64,000 nucleotides of DNA from Brevibacillus laterosporus. Its GTDB lineage: Bacteria > Bacillota > Bacilli > Brevibacillales > Brevibacillaceae. The notes under the pieces are model-generated. The model worked only from the letters and a program-made list of their open reading frames with translations, ran no database searches and was not told the origin of the DNA. Numbering within the stretch: position 1 is the stretch's first letter; the number at the start of each line of letters is the position of its first letter. The position numbers and the translations under genes are program-made. The DNA lies in assembly GCA_007833815.1 (NCBI GenBank), contig CP033464.1, positions 2,489,501 to 2,553,500 of the forward strand, read 5' to 3'. This document shows positions 43,492-53,649 of this stretch, piece by piece.

Positions 43492-44142
43492 ATGAGTCAC
43501 AAACTTATTGTTGACCCGCGGGTCTTTCCTCCGACTTCGCAGCCGTTTTGTAAAAGCTTTAGTGATTGGACGATAGAATGGTGGCAATGGGCTTTTTCTA
43601 TCCCAAAAGCTATTCATCCATTATTGGACCTAACTGGAGACTATTCAGAAGTGCATCAAATGAAACAACACGAAAGACCCGTGTGGTTTTTGGCTGGAAG
43701 TTACAGTGGACGCCCTGCGGTTCGTACATGCACGATTCCTCATACAAAGCCGATTTTTTTCCCTGTATGTAGTGCAGTGAGCAATGACATTCTTTTACCC
43801 AAAATATCAGGAATGCCTTTAGATTTATCTGGAGCGGCAAAATATCTAGCAGATCATATTGTGGAAGCAAGTGTAATCCTGGATGGATATCCGATCAAAA
43901 CAGAAGTATATCGTGTATCTTCGCCAAATTTCCCCATCCAGCTTCCCTACGACAATCTCCTTGATGTAGAGGTTCCTGTCGGTACATGTAGATATGGTAA
44001 TGCAGCTACCGATGGATTTTGGCTTATGCTACAACCATTAGGAATTGGATTCCATCAATTACGACTGAGCGGAAAAATGGTGCTTCCTGGTACACCTGAA
44101 CCGTATGTAACAGAAGTAACGTACGAATTGCTGGTTGAATAG
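43492..44142 (+). CDS. Uncharacterised protein (216 residues)
   Basis: ATG 43492 behind AAAGGAGGAGGTG. Rich in Trp/Pro: FSDWTIEWWQWAFSIPKAIH, RPVWFLAGSYSGRPAVRTCT, then a beta-rich C-terminal half (TDGFWLMLQPLGIGFHQLRL). No signal peptide and no membrane helix. I recognise no catalytic motif. The pattern of W-W-x-W-x near the N-terminus followed by a pre-cupin-like body is seen in uncharacterised bacterial proteins. Confidence 0.75.
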   Translation: MSHKLIVDPRVFPPTSQPFCKSFSDWTIEWWQWAFSIPKAIHPLLDLTGDYSEVHQMKQHERPVWFLAGSYSGRPAVRTCTIPHTKPIFFPVCSAVSNDILLPKISGMPLDLSGAAKYLADHIVEASVILDGYPIKTEVYRVSSPNFPIQLPYDNLLDVEVPVGTCRYGNAATDGFWLMLQPLGIGFHQLRLSGKMVLPGTPEPYVTEVTYELLVE

Positions 44143-44350
44143 GGAAAATAATCACAGTCAAAATGGGTGAGCAAGTGACCCATTTTTGTTTTACATAAAA
44201 GAGAGTATAAAGTATCAGGGATGAGCTAAACTGTCGTGGAAGTTTCATTGGCTCGAATATCATGTGCTATACTAGCGAAAAGTACACTGGTAATGATGAA
44301 TTCTAAGCTTACTTGAGATAGCCACTCATTACGGAAAAGGGGTTGAGCTA

Positions 44351-45484
44351 ATGAAAATACGCTCCATTGAACCTACACCAAGTCCCAATACGATGAAGCT
44401 AACGTTAGATGAACAGCTTCCGAATGGTGTTCAACATAATTTTACACAAAAGAAAAAGGAACAGGCGCCACAATACATCCAAAAGCTATTAGGAATTGAA
44501 GGAGTTAAAGGTGTTTATCAGGTTGTAGATTTTATTGCGCTGGAACGTCTGTCAAATGCAGCTTGGCAACCGATTTTAGCAGAAGCTAAGGATATATTAG
44601 GCGCAGAAGAAATGAGCGACAGCGATTGGGCTAACCATCAGGGAGAGGCACCTGCTTTTGGAGAATTACAAGTATATGTGCAAATGTTTCGACACATTCC
44701 CATGCAGGTAAAAATGATTGCAAATGGGGAAGAAAACCGCACGGGTCTACCTGAACGCTTTGCAAGAATGGCAATGCAAGCAGGAGTGACTTCACCTAAC
44801 TTGATTACGGAGCGCCAGTGGGTAGAACAGGGCGCGCGTTATGGAAATGCGAAAGAAGTTGGTGAGGAAGTGGCACAGGAGCTGGATGCTGCTTACGATG
44901 ATGAACGATTACAGGAGCTAGTACAAATAGCATTAGCTCAAGGCGGACAGCAGGAGCTACCAAAACGGCAAGCACCACAAAGAGTGACAATAGAAATGCT
45001 GAATGATTCTGATTGGCGTAAACGCTATGCCGTTTTAGAGCGGATGGAACCAACGGAAGAGGACCTTTCTCTAATGAAAAAAGCGTTGGAGGACGAAAAA
45101 GCTTCTATTCGTCGTCTAGCTGTTGTTTATTTAGGAATGATTGGTACCTACGAGGTTCTCCCTTTATTGTATCTAGCTTTGCGGGATGCGTCGGCTTCGG
45201 TCAGGAGAACAGCTGGCGATACCTTATCTGACCTAGGAAATCCTCTAGCGATACCAGCCATGATAGAAGCTTTGGGAGATCCGAATAAGTTGGTCCGTTG
45301 GCGGGCTGCCCGTTTCTTATATGAGGTTGGAGATGAGTCAGCTCTGCCAGCCCTGCAACAAGCTGAAGAGGATAGCGAGTTCGAAATTAGTTTGCAAATT
45401 AAATTGGCCATTGAACGAATTGAGGGTGGGGAAGAGGCTAGCGGTACGGTGTGGCAACAGATGACCAATCGTTCAAGAGAGTAG
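44351..45484 (+). CDS. Conserved virulence factor C-like protein: Nfu N-terminal domain plus HEAT repeats
   Basis: 377 residues. The first 90 residues (IRSIEPTPSPNTMKLTLDEQ, GVKGVYQVVDFIALER) are the scaffold-protein Nfu/NifU N-terminal domain. The C-terminal 160 residues are HEAT-like repeats (SIRRLAVVYLGMIGTYEVLP; KLVRWRAARFLYEVGDESAL). This combination is that of CvfC of S. aureus. The molecular role is unknown, probably protein interaction. The next gene starts 13 nt downstream, so the two are likely co-transcribed. Confidence 0.85.
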   Translation: MKIRSIEPTPSPNTMKLTLDEQLPNGVQHNFTQKKKEQAPQYIQKLLGIEGVKGVYQVVDFIALERLSNAAWQPILAEAKDILGAEEMSDSDWANHQGEAPAFGELQVYVQMFRHIPMQVKMIANGEENRTGLPERFARMAMQAGVTSPNLITERQWVEQGARYGNAKEVGEEVAQELDAAYDDERLQELVQIALAQGGQQELPKRQAPQRVTIEMLNDSDWRKRYAVLERMEPTEEDLSLMKKALEDEKASIRRLAVVYLGMIGTYEVLPLLYLALRDASASVRRTAGDTLSDLGNPLAIPAMIEALGDPNKLVRWRAARFLYEVGDESALPALQQAEEDSEFEISLQIKLAIERIEGGEEASGTVWQQMTNRSRE

Positions 45485-45497
45485 AGGAGGAAGGCAT

Positions 45498-45983
45498 ATG
45501 GGCAAAAAGGGCTTGTCTATCGGATATAAAGCTCCAGATTTTGAATTGGAATCCACAAAGGGAACTATCCGATTGGATCAATTTGCTGGTAAGCCTTTGC
45601 TACTATTGTTTATTCGTGGTACTTGGTGTCCGAATTGTCGTAAACAGTTGGAAGCCTTGCAGCCTGCCTGTGCTCGTTTTGAAGAACTAGGTGTACCCGT
45701 GGTTGTTATTGCGGGTCAAAAACTTCAGAATCTCGTGCAGTATGCTGACAGTACCAATATGCCGTTCCCTTTGCTTTCAGACTCGACTCGTGAAGTAATT
45801 AAAGCATATGAGGTCTTTACACCCTTTAAGTGGGATTCCTTTCGTATTGCTGTTCCTAGTACTTATTTGCTGGACAAAGAACATGTAATCCGCTACGCCT
45901 ACGTTGGTAGTTCTCAGTTTGACAGACCAGGTGTGGAAGATTTACTAGAAGAAGTGCGGAGACTTGTAACAGAAGCAAAGTAA
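45498..45983 (+). CDS. Peroxiredoxin-like AhpC/TSA family protein
   Basis: 161 residues, thioredoxin fold: GYKAPDFELESTKGTIRLDQ, then LLFIRGTWCPNCRKQLEALQ with a CxxC active site. The CPNC site in the peroxiredoxin position suggests a thiol peroxidase or thiol-disulfide oxidoreductase. ATG behind GAGGAGGAAGG. Terminator at 46013. Confidence 0.88.
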   Translation: MGKKGLSIGYKAPDFELESTKGTIRLDQFAGKPLLLLFIRGTWCPNCRKQLEALQPACARFEELGVPVVVIAGQKLQNLVQYADSTNMPFPLLSDSTREVIKAYEVFTPFKWDSFRIAVPSTYLLDKEHVIRYAYVGSSQFDRPGVEDLLEEVRRLVTEAK

Positions 45984-46012
45984 GTATGAGGTATACAATA
46001 ATTTACAAATAA

Positions 46013-46043
46013 AAGGCGACCGTGTTACACCGGTCGTCTTTTT
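46013..46043 (+). terminator. Terminator after the peroxiredoxin gene
   Basis: GGCGACCG pairs with CGGTCGTC, followed by five T. Confidence 0.85.
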
Positions 46044-46243
46044 GTGTGTATTGAGATAACATAAGTACATCTTACCTTTTTAACAAAGGAGCATGGTTGT
46101 GACAATACGAAATTTTATGCAACTAATTGAGTGGAAAACAAAGGTGGCGAGTATGATTCTCTTTACATAATGCCAGGTTCCCTTCTGTATAACTAATCAA
46201 TTTGAGTTCCTACTAGTTACTTATAAGAAATAAGATTGTTTTC

Positions 46244-47050
46244 TTACACGTTATACTGATCAAAAACCATTTTTCCTAACTTGGCAATGGTTTGTCTGGC
46301 ACTGTTATTATCAAGTCCGCGTGACAAAAAGGCTAGCAGGATAGCATGTTGACCTACATATAAAATCCCAACATCATGTTGCAAGTCAGTCACATTCCCT
46401 GTTTTATTTGCTAATTCCCATAAAGGTAGTCCACCAATAATAGTAGGGTCAGGGTCGGGAAAGGTATAAGGAATGGCATCTCTCACTTGTTGTTTTTTTA
46501 GAATGGACAGCATTTTTAATGAGGCATCGTAGGAAATAATTTTACCTGTGGCTAACAAACGAAAATGCTTAGCCATGTCTTCAGCTGTAATGGTATTCGT
46601 GCCCTCTAATTTAGCAGGAATAACCATCAGTTTATTATAAAATAGGCTATTGGACATGTTTGTATTGTGAAGCATGCTGCGTATGTTTTCCTCCCCGACC
46701 AAATCAATGAGTATATTGGTGGCGCTATTGTCACTTTGGATAATCATTAGCATAACGAGATCACAGATAGTTATGGGAGTACCGGGTGTCAAATGCTGCA
46801 AAACACCTGCACCACCGACAAGGTCTTCAGCACGTAGAGTGATCGTATCTTCAAAAGAAAAGCACCCTTCATGTACAGCTTGAAAGACAGTAGACATAAT
46901 GGGTACCTTGATTAGGCTTGCTGCGTAAAAAGGTTGTTTTTCTTGATGCATAAAGGATTCATTTGTAGAAAGGTCTTCGATATATATTGCCCACTCGCCA
47001 CCAGCTTTTTCAGTAACTTCCAGCATCTGTGATCCCAGCGTCTTTATCAT
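46244..47050 (-). CDS. Class A beta-lactamase-like serine hydrolase
   Basis: 268 residues without signal peptide. Penicillin-binding motifs are present: S-x-x-K in AASLIKVP (Ser45, Lys48), SDN in QSDNSATN, and KTG in LANKTGNV. The family includes class A beta-lactamases and cytosolic relatives. Lack of a signal peptide argues against a secreted resistance enzyme; it may act on intracellular peptidoglycan-like or ester substrates. Confidence 0.85.
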   Translation of the reverse strand: MIKTLGSQMLEVTEKAGGEWAIYIEDLSTNESFMHQEKQPFYAASLIKVPIMSTVFQAVHEGCFSFEDTITLRAEDLVGGAGVLQHLTPGTPITICDLVMLMIIQSDNSATNILIDLVGEENIRSMLHNTNMSNSLFYNKLMVIPAKLEGTNTITAEDMAKHFRLLATGKIISYDASLKMLSILKKQQVRDAIPYTFPDPDPTIIGGLPLWELANKTGNVTDLQHDVGILYVGQHAILLAFLSRGLDNNSARQTIAKLGKMVFDQYNV

Positions 47051-47316
47051 TGAAATAACACCAACCTTTGATTACATTTGTATATACATGAATAAATGAA
47101 TCTACTATAATAGAAAAAAGTTTTCATCGAGGGGAGCCCAAAAAGCCCGTTAGGACAAGGAATTATTTGTCTGATTGACTATGCCACATAGAGGTGAATG
47201 ATTATGCGAAAAATCTACTTCTTATTAAATGTAGCGATGTTTTCCTGATAACCCCTCGTGGAAGAAAGATACGTAATGATTTTCTTATTATTTTGAAAAA
47301 TGAGGAGTGTAAGCCG

Positions 47317-48948
47317 ATGAAGCGATTTCCCATCCGTTCCCTCTGTACTGCCCTGCTTCTAACTTCCGTGCTAGCTGGGTGTGGTGTAGCTAGTCCAAAT
47401 GCAACTAGCCCTGACTCTAATTCCAAATCTGCGGAGACAGTAAAGAATGGAACGAAGGAACAGAAACTACGACTCAACATTAAGACAGAACCACCGACAG
47501 CTGATCCTGGTTTAGCGCAAGATGCAATTTCTATGGCTGTTGCTCGCTCTGCTTTTGATGGCTTGATTCGTTTGGGCGAAGACGGCAAACTGCATGAATC
47601 AGTAGCAGAGAGCTACGCTATCTCGGACGATTTGAAAACCTACACTTTCAAATTGCGCAACTCTACATGGTCGAATGGTGATGCGGTAACGGCTAAAGAT
47701 TTTGAATATGCGTGGAAACGTGTGTTAGATCCAAAAACGGGTTCTGAGTATGCTTACCAGCTTTATTATATTAAAAATGGACAAAAAGCGAATGCCAAAA
47801 CAGTACCTTTAGATCAAGTAGGAGTTAGAGCGCTTGATGATAAGACACTTGAAGTGCAGTTGGAAAACCCTACCCCATTTTTTCTAGAGCTGTTGTCATC
47901 TGTGACGTACTACCCAGTAAACCAAAAAGTGGTAGAGAGTAACGAAAAATGGGCAAATGATGCGTCCACGTTAGTTGGAAACGGTCCTTATATTATGAAA
48001 GAATGGCAACATAAATCCAAGATCACATTCGAAAAAAATCCTACATATTGGGATAAAGAGAATGTGAAATTAGAGAAGTTGGAGTTTAACATGATTGAAG
48101 ACTCCACAACTGAATTGAGCATGTACGATAACAATGAATTAGATTGGTCTGGCTCTCCATTAGGAGACATCCCATCTGATGCGATCGGTACGTTAAAAGA
48201 TAAACTGCATACGCAAGCGACAGCGGGTACGTACTGGTACGTATTCAACACAAAGAAAGCACCGTTTAACAACAAGAAAATTCGTCAGGCATTTGCTTAT
48301 GCGATGAATCGTCAAGAACTGATTGATAACATTGTGCAAACGGGTGGAACAGCAGCGCTTGGTATTTTACCTCCGTCTATGTCGTTGAACCCTAGTGGCT
48401 ATTTTAAGGAGAACAATGTAGAGAAAGCAAAAAAATTGCTGGCGGAGGGCTTAAAAGAAGAGAAACTCTCGAAGTTGCCAGAAGTTGAGCTTTTGTATAA
48501 CACAGATGAATTGCACGCAAAACTAGCACAAGCGATCCAAGATCAATGGCGCAAAACCTTGAATGTAGAGGTGAAACTGAAAAACATGGAGTTAAAAGTG
48601 GTGCGTGAAGCCATGAAGGAAGGCTCTTTCCAGATTGCACGTGCTAGCTGGATTGGTGATTTTAATGATCCTATTAACTTCTTGGAAGTATTTAAAGCGG
48701 AAGGTGGTAGCAATAAATCTGGGTGGTCTAATTCAACATATACAGAAATCCTATCCCAATCTTCCGCAGAAGGTAATCAGGAGAAACGTAAAGAGTTGTT
48801 AAAACAAGCTGATACCATGATCATGGATGAAATGCCGGTCACTCCAATCTACTATTACACATATAAATGGTTACAAAAGGATGATGTGAAAGGCGTAGTA
48901 ATCGACGCACTTGGCTTCGTCGATTACAAATACGCCCGCCGCGAGTAG
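47317..48948 (+). CDS. Oligopeptide-binding lipoprotein (OppA family)
   Basis: 543 residues from ATG 47317, which gives a lipoprotein signal ending LTSVLAGC (Cys22). The SBP_bac_5 domain is clear: DGLIRLGEDGKLHESVAESY, WSNGDAVTAKDFEYAWKRVL, VGNGPYIMKEW. It captures peptides for an ABC importer whose membrane components are not in this window. Upstream in-frame start 47194 would destroy the signal and is rejected. Confidence 0.93.
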   Translation: MKRFPIRSLCTALLLTSVLAGCGVASPNATSPDSNSKSAETVKNGTKEQKLRLNIKTEPPTADPGLAQDAISMAVARSAFDGLIRLGEDGKLHESVAESYAISDDLKTYTFKLRNSTWSNGDAVTAKDFEYAWKRVLDPKTGSEYAYQLYYIKNGQKANAKTVPLDQVGVRALDDKTLEVQLENPTPFFLELLSSVTYYPVNQKVVESNEKWANDASTLVGNGPYIMKEWQHKSKITFEKNPTYWDKENVKLEKLEFNMIEDSTTELSMYDNNELDWSGSPLGDIPSDAIGTLKDKLHTQATAGTYWYVFNTKKAPFNNKKIRQAFAYAMNRQELIDNIVQTGGTAALGILPPSMSLNPSGYFKENNVEKAKKLLAEGLKEEKLSKLPEVELLYNTDELHAKLAQAIQDQWRKTLNVEVKLKNMELKVVREAMKEGSFQIARASWIGDFNDPINFLEVFKAEGGSNKSGWSNSTYTEILSQSSAEGNQEKRKELLKQADTMIMDEMPVTPIYYYTYKWLQKDDVKGVVIDALGFVDYKYARRE

Positions 48949-48964
48949 AAAGGAAGCGAGAGGC

Positions 48965-49696
48965 TTGCGTCCGGTTATCGGAATCGCTAGTTCAAAAATG
49001 TACGTTTCAGACAATCGTGTGGATCATTTTTTTCATGCAAGTCATTGTTATGTCGAAGGGATTATTAGAAGCGGAGGAATACCGCTTCTTTTGCCTATCA
49101 TGAACGAGGACTCTTACCCAGTAGAGGAGATACTTGAAGCTGTGGACGCCGTTCTTTTGACCGGTGGTGTTGATCCCGCCCCTCATCTATACGGAGAAGT
49201 TCCTCACTCAAGGCTGGGCGAAGTGGACTATGAACGTGATCAAGCAGAACTTCGGCTAATCCGTGCCCTGTTAGGAAAACGAAAGCCGGTGCTTGGAGTA
49301 TGCCGGGGCGCGCAGATGATAGCAATAACAGTCGGAGGTACCTTGATACAAGATATTGAGAGTGTGTATCCGAACGCGTTGCAACATCAGCAAATCGGTT
49401 CTAAGCAGTATGGGTCTCATTATGTTCAGGTGTCAGATGGTTTTCTGAAAATGGCTTTGAGAGCTGACAAAGTGTTGGTAAATAGCTCTCATCATCAAGC
49501 GGTTAAAACGTTACCTACAGGCTACAAAGTGACTGCGGTGGCTCCTGATGGTGTCGTTGAAGGTTTTGAAAGCGAAGATGGTCGTATTATCGCAGTCCAA
49601 TGGCATCCTGAGCGCATGTGGATGCACGACGAACAAATGCTTGGGATTTGTAAGGAATTTGTACAGCTTGTTAAACAGCAAGATGAATTACTATAA
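48965..49696 (+). CDS. Class I glutamine amidotransferase-like gamma-glutamyl hydrolase (peptidase C26)
   Basis: About 243 residues. Catalytic Cys in VLGVCRGAQMIA and His-Glu in VQWHPERM. Similar to PuuD-type gamma-glutamyl-GABA hydrolases and to YvdE. I take the TTG at 48965 because AAAGGAAG precedes it and the protein then starts RPVIGIASS; an upstream in-frame TTG at 48911 would overlap the binding-protein gene. Close spacing suggests co-transcription with the peptide-binding lipoprotein, consistent with peptide catabolism. Confidence 0.9.
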   Translation: MRPVIGIASSKMYVSDNRVDHFFHASHCYVEGIIRSGGIPLLLPIMNEDSYPVEEILEAVDAVLLTGGVDPAPHLYGEVPHSRLGEVDYERDQAELRLIRALLGKRKPVLGVCRGAQMIAITVGGTLIQDIESVYPNALQHQQIGSKQYGSHYVQVSDGFLKMALRADKVLVNSSHHQAVKTLPTGYKVTAVAPDGVVEGFESEDGRIIAVQWHPERMWMHDEQMLGICKEFVQLVKQQDELL

Positions 49697-49702
49697 CCGT
49701 AG

Positions 49703-49744
49703 CGTGTAAGCAAGGAGAGATTTCCTTTGTTTACACGTTTTTTT
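49703..49744 (+). terminator. Terminator after the C26 hydrolase gene
   Basis: CGTGTAA...AAGGA pairs with TCCTT...TTTACACG and is followed by seven T. Confidence 0.85.
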
Positions 49745-49960
49745 GTCTTTCAAATGCAATCAATGGTAAGTATAAGCGATTTAATTTCAACTGCACAAAA
49801 TGAACAAGTATGGGTAATTCATAAAAAAAATTTGACAAAAAAGAAAGTTGTAACTAAAATGGTTACATGAGGAACGGTTAGTCTAATGACTTTATCTGAT
49901 CTGATTCATTCAAATGAACTACCGTGTTTATAAAAAGATTCCTATAAGGAGGCCTATATC

Positions 49961-50599
49961 ATGAAAATCGGTATAATTGGTGCAACAGGGAGAGCAGGAA
50001 ATTTAATCATGCAAGAAGCTTTACAAAGAGGTCATGAGGTGACAGCTATCGTTCGCGATGCTACCAAATTGGGCCAAAGTAATCAAAAGGTGGCTATTCT
50101 TCAAAAAGACATGTTTGACCTAGCTACACAGGATTTACATAAATTTGATGTTGTAATAAATTCCTTTGGTGCAAAACCAGGAGAAGAATATTTACATGTG
50201 GATGCAGGAAATGTTCTGATTGAGGCTTTAAAGAATGCTCCGCACACGAAGCTGTTTGTAGTTGGAGGAGCAGGGAGTTTGTTTGTGGATGAAGCGAAAA
50301 CTGTTCGTCTATATGAAACCCTAGAATTTCCAAAAGAATATTTGGCTACAGCGACGAATCAAGGTAAAAACTTGGAGATCTTAAAGCAATCCAATCTGCC
50401 CCAATGGACCTTTTTAAGTCCATCAGCAATGTTTGAACCGGGTGAACGCACAGGGCGTTATCAAAAAGGTGACGAGCAATTATTGGTAAATTCAAAAGGT
50501 GAAAGCTCTATTAGCATGGAAGACTATGCGATTGCGGTACTAGATGAACTCGAAAATCCGCATTTTGTTAATAAACGTTTTACGGTTGTGTCAGTATAA
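49961..50599 (+). CDS. NAD(P)-binding atypical SDR (NmrA-like) oxidoreductase
   Basis: 212 residues beginning MKIGIIGATGRAGNLIMQEA, the GxxGxxG dinucleotide-binding loop. Followed by VVINSFGAKPGEE and FVVGGAGSLFVD, typical of the YwnB/NmrA-like group. Substrate unknown. ATG behind AAGGAGGCC. Next to a nitroreductase gene, so a joint redox stress role is plausible. Confidence 0.88.
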   Translation: MKIGIIGATGRAGNLIMQEALQRGHEVTAIVRDATKLGQSNQKVAILQKDMFDLATQDLHKFDVVINSFGAKPGEEYLHVDAGNVLIEALKNAPHTKLFVVGGAGSLFVDEAKTVRLYETLEFPKEYLATATNQGKNLEILKQSNLPQWTFLSPSAMFEPGERTGRYQKGDEQLLVNSKGESSISMEDYAIAVLDELENPHFVNKRFTVVSV

Positions 50600-50661
50600 G
50601 TTAACGTCAATAGGGCAAGTTTTGAGTAGCATTATTTTTTCTAACAAAGGGGGCAACTATC

Positions 50662-51261
50662 ATGGCAAAAGATTTTTATACAGCAGTCGAAGGAAGACGT
50701 TCTATTTATGGTATCAGTAAAGAAGTGAGTATCACGGATGATAAAATCAAAGAAGTGATCGAATTTGCTCTTAAACATACGCCTTCTTCCTTTAATTCTC
50801 AAACAGCTCGCATCGTGCTTTTATTGGGAGAACAACATGATAAATTGTGGAATTTGACAGAAGCAGCTTTGCGGAAAGTGGTTGGCGACAATAACTTTTC
50901 TCCAACAGAAGAAAAAATGAAATCTTTCCGTAGTGGATATGGGACAGTACTCTTTTTTGAAGACCAGCAAATTGTAGACCAACTACAAAAAGATTTTGCG
51001 CTATATAAAGATAATTTTCCTATCTGGTCTCAACAATCTTCTGGTATGCATCAGTTTGTTATCTGGACGGCTCTTGAAATGGAAGGATTAGGAGCTACCT
51101 TACAACATTACAACCCATTAATTGATGAAGATGTGAAAAAAGAATGGAATGTCCCAGATCATTGGAAACTAATCGCTCAAATGCCGTTTGGTCAACCAAC
51201 AATGGCTCCTAAGGAAAAAGAATACAAACCACTAGATGAGCGTTTTAAAACATTTAAATAA
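50662..51261 (+). CDS. Nitroreductase-family FMN oxidoreductase
   Basis: 199 residues: AVEGRRSIYGISKEVSITDD, HTPSSFNSQTARIVLLLGEQ and the C-terminal KLIAQMPFGQP. Similar to B. subtilis YdgI/YwrO-neighbourhood nitroreductases of the Frp/YdgI group. Reduces quinones or nitro compounds with NAD(P)H. ATG behind AAAGGGGG. Confidence 0.9.
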   Translation: MAKDFYTAVEGRRSIYGISKEVSITDDKIKEVIEFALKHTPSSFNSQTARIVLLLGEQHDKLWNLTEAALRKVVGDNNFSPTEEKMKSFRSGYGTVLFFEDQQIVDQLQKDFALYKDNFPIWSQQSSGMHQFVIWTALEMEGLGATLQHYNPLIDEDVKKEWNVPDHWKLIAQMPFGQPTMAPKEKEYKPLDERFKTFK

Positions 51262-51272
51262 GAAAGTGAACT

Positions 51273-51300
51273 AGCTACCTACGATGTGGGTAGCTTTTTC
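51273..51300 (+). terminator. Terminator after the nitroreductase gene
   Basis: AGCTACC pairs with GGGTAGCT, followed by a T run. Confidence 0.85.
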
Positions 51301-51395
51301 TTTGTCTACTTGCCGGTTTCTATTCCCATCCGCACATCATAGCGTTATAATGAACAAATCTTTTTGAGTAGATAAATTCAATGGAGTAAAGAAGG

Positions 51396-52511
51396 GTGAA
51401 TGTGAGTACAGAGACCAATAATTATCAACGACAAACTCTGTTTCAAATTACTTGGCCGATTTTTTTTGAACTAGCGCTACATATGGGTATGGGGATTATC
51501 GCAACGCTTATGCTCAGTCATTATTCAGATGATGCAGCTACGGGTGTAGGGGTGGCAAATCGCAACTATCCTGATTGGTCAAAGACTAGGGGCTAATCGA
51601 TTGGATCAAGCAAGGCAGCTAGCGCGATCTGCTTTTGGATTAAATTTTTGGTTCGGAATGGTTATTGCTGTGATTGTTGTTATCTTTGGTAAACAATTTC
51701 TCAGCCTGTTTGAGCTTGAAGGGGAAGTTCTGCGCTACGGGCTTTTGTTTGTACAAATTTGTGGGGCGTCGTTGTTCCTAGAATCAATTGCCTTAGCATT
51801 AAGCGCGGTACTTAGAAGTCATGGATATACAAAAGATTCTTTGATGGTTACCCTGCTGATGGACATGATTAGCGTAGGTGGTAATATTATCGCTATTACT
51901 GGCATTTTTGGATTGCCAATACAAGTAATCATTACGGGATTTATTGCTACGATGGGAACCTCATCGCTTGCGGCACGCATTTATGTGTTAAATATTTCTA
52001 TGATTTGCTACTTGTTTACACTGGCGATTGCTCAAGGTACGCAGTTGCTCGTAGCCCGTTATATTGGCGGAAGACAGTATGGGCCTTACGTCGCGGGATG
52101 CGTACACTGAAAATTTCGATGTGTGCTTCGTTTGTTACGACATTGATTATTGCTTTGTTAGGCTCACCTATTTTACAAATGTTTACGACTGATCCCACTA
52201 TTATTGAAGTGGCCCTTCCTGTCTTATGGGTTATGGTCATTACTGAGACAGGTAGAGCGATGAACATCGTCTTAATGGGCTCGTTAAAGTCTGCAGGTGA
52301 TGTCCGTTTTCCAGTGATCATTGGTATTTTTGCAATGTGGGGGATTGCGGTGGTCTTTAGTTATACACTTGGTATCTACTTTGGCCTTGGCTTACTTGGA
52401 GTATGGATTGCTCAAGGCATGGATGAGTGGTTCCGTGGTTGCTTTGCCATGCGGAGATGGTTAAACAAACCGTGGGATACCACTCAAAATGTAAATCAAG
52501 CAACGAAGTGA
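51396..52511 (+). pseudogene. MATE-family efflux transporter, disrupted
   Basis: Three frames carry pieces of one MATE protein: an N-terminal piece (LFQITWPIFFELALHMGMGI, 51396-51596), a middle piece (LARSAFGLNFWFGMVIAVIV and AQGTQLLVARYIGGRQYG, 51601-52110) and a C-terminal piece (MRTLKISMCASFVTTLIIAL to the end, 52511). Two frame changes break it, and the segment after TGVGVANR has lost about 40 residues. It would export cationic drugs if intact. Confidence 0.85.
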
Positions 52512-52580
52512 ATTGAATCGTTACACCCGGTGTTCTATAATAGAAAATAAAATAAGAATATATGTTTGGGTGGAGCGGCT

Positions 52581-53648
52581 ATGAAAAAATTTATTCATGT
52601 GGACATCGACGCATTTTATGCTAGTGTGGAACAATTGGATCATCCAGAATGGCGCAGTCAGCCTGTCATTGTGGGAGGTACGGGCAATCGGGGCGTAGTA
52701 GCTACCTGTAGTTACGAGGCGCGTTCGTTTGGTGTGCGTTCTGCAATGCCTGTTGCTATCGCACGTAAAAAATGTCCACATGGTATTTTTGTTCCTTGTC
52801 GCTTTGCCCGTTATCATGAAAAATCCGAGGAAATTAGGCGGATTTATACGGAATATGCTGAGGTATATCAACCAATTGGATTAGACGAGGCCTACTTAGA
52901 TGTGTCTCACTACGAAAATGCAGTTCCCATTGCCAAAGAGTTGAAAAGACGCATTAAACAGGAAACGGGACTTACCTGTAGTATTGGTTTATCCTACAAC
53001 ATGTCACTCGCCAAAATCGCCAGTGATTTAAGAAAACCAGACGCTTTTGTCATTATTCGTGCAGAGGAAGCTCTGGATATTCTAGCTCCGTTACCAATCA
53101 GTGTCTTGCATGGTGTAGGCAAAAAATCGCAGGAGATTTTAACCAAAAAGGGTATTGAGACCGTCCGAGATTTATGGAATATGTCTTTAGAAGAAGTAGT
53201 TCAACTATTTGGCAAGTGGGGACATGCACTATATGGACGAGCACGTGGAGTTGATCATCGGGAGATCGAGATGGATCGAGTTGTCAAATCAATTAGTAGG
53301 GAAACCACTCTCGTGTATGATTTGCAGGAGCGTGACCGAATCGCTGAAATTGCTCGGGAATTGCTAACCCATATCATAGAAGAAGTGGAGCAAGAGGGAG
53401 TACAACCTCAGACCCTTACGCTTAAAGTTAGATTTACTGACTTCACAACAAAAAGCAAACAGCGTAAAGTAGTGTCAGGAACATCTTGGGAAGAATGGCT
53501 AGAATTTTTGTTGGATGAATTTGACTACTCGAGAGGTGTTAGATTGATTGGTGTCGGTTTTTCTAATTTTCTGCGGGAAGAGGAACAGAAGGAAAGATTT
53601 GAACAGCTAAGCATTTTTTCACTTCCCGCTTGGAAAGAAGGAATCTAA
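52581..53648 (+). CDS. dinB: DNA polymerase IV
   Basis: 355-residue Y-family translesion polymerase. Catalytic acidic residues in HVDIDAFYASVE and in IGLDEAYLDVS; RFARYHEKSEEI and the little-finger domain follow. ATG 52581 gives the usual DinB start MKKFIHVDIDAF. B. subtilis has two such polymerases (YqjH and YqjW); this one is of the chromosomal DinB/YqjH type. The next gene starts 1 nt after its stop. Confidence 0.95.
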   Translation: MKKFIHVDIDAFYASVEQLDHPEWRSQPVIVGGTGNRGVVATCSYEARSFGVRSAMPVAIARKKCPHGIFVPCRFARYHEKSEEIRRIYTEYAEVYQPIGLDEAYLDVSHYENAVPIAKELKRRIKQETGLTCSIGLSYNMSLAKIASDLRKPDAFVIIRAEEALDILAPLPISVLHGVGKKSQEILTKKGIETVRDLWNMSLEEVVQLFGKWGHALYGRARGVDHREIEMDRVVKSISRETTLVYDLQERDRIAEIARELLTHIIEEVEQEGVQPQTLTLKVRFTDFTTKSKQRKVVSGTSWEEWLEFLLDEFDYSRGVRLIGVGFSNFLREEEQKERFEQLSIFSLPAWKEGI

Positions 53649-53649
53649 C

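Noticed and set aside
47194..47316. N-terminal extension of the peptide-binding protein
   Set aside because: It would bury the lipoprotein signal; the ATG at 47317 gives a correct lipobox.
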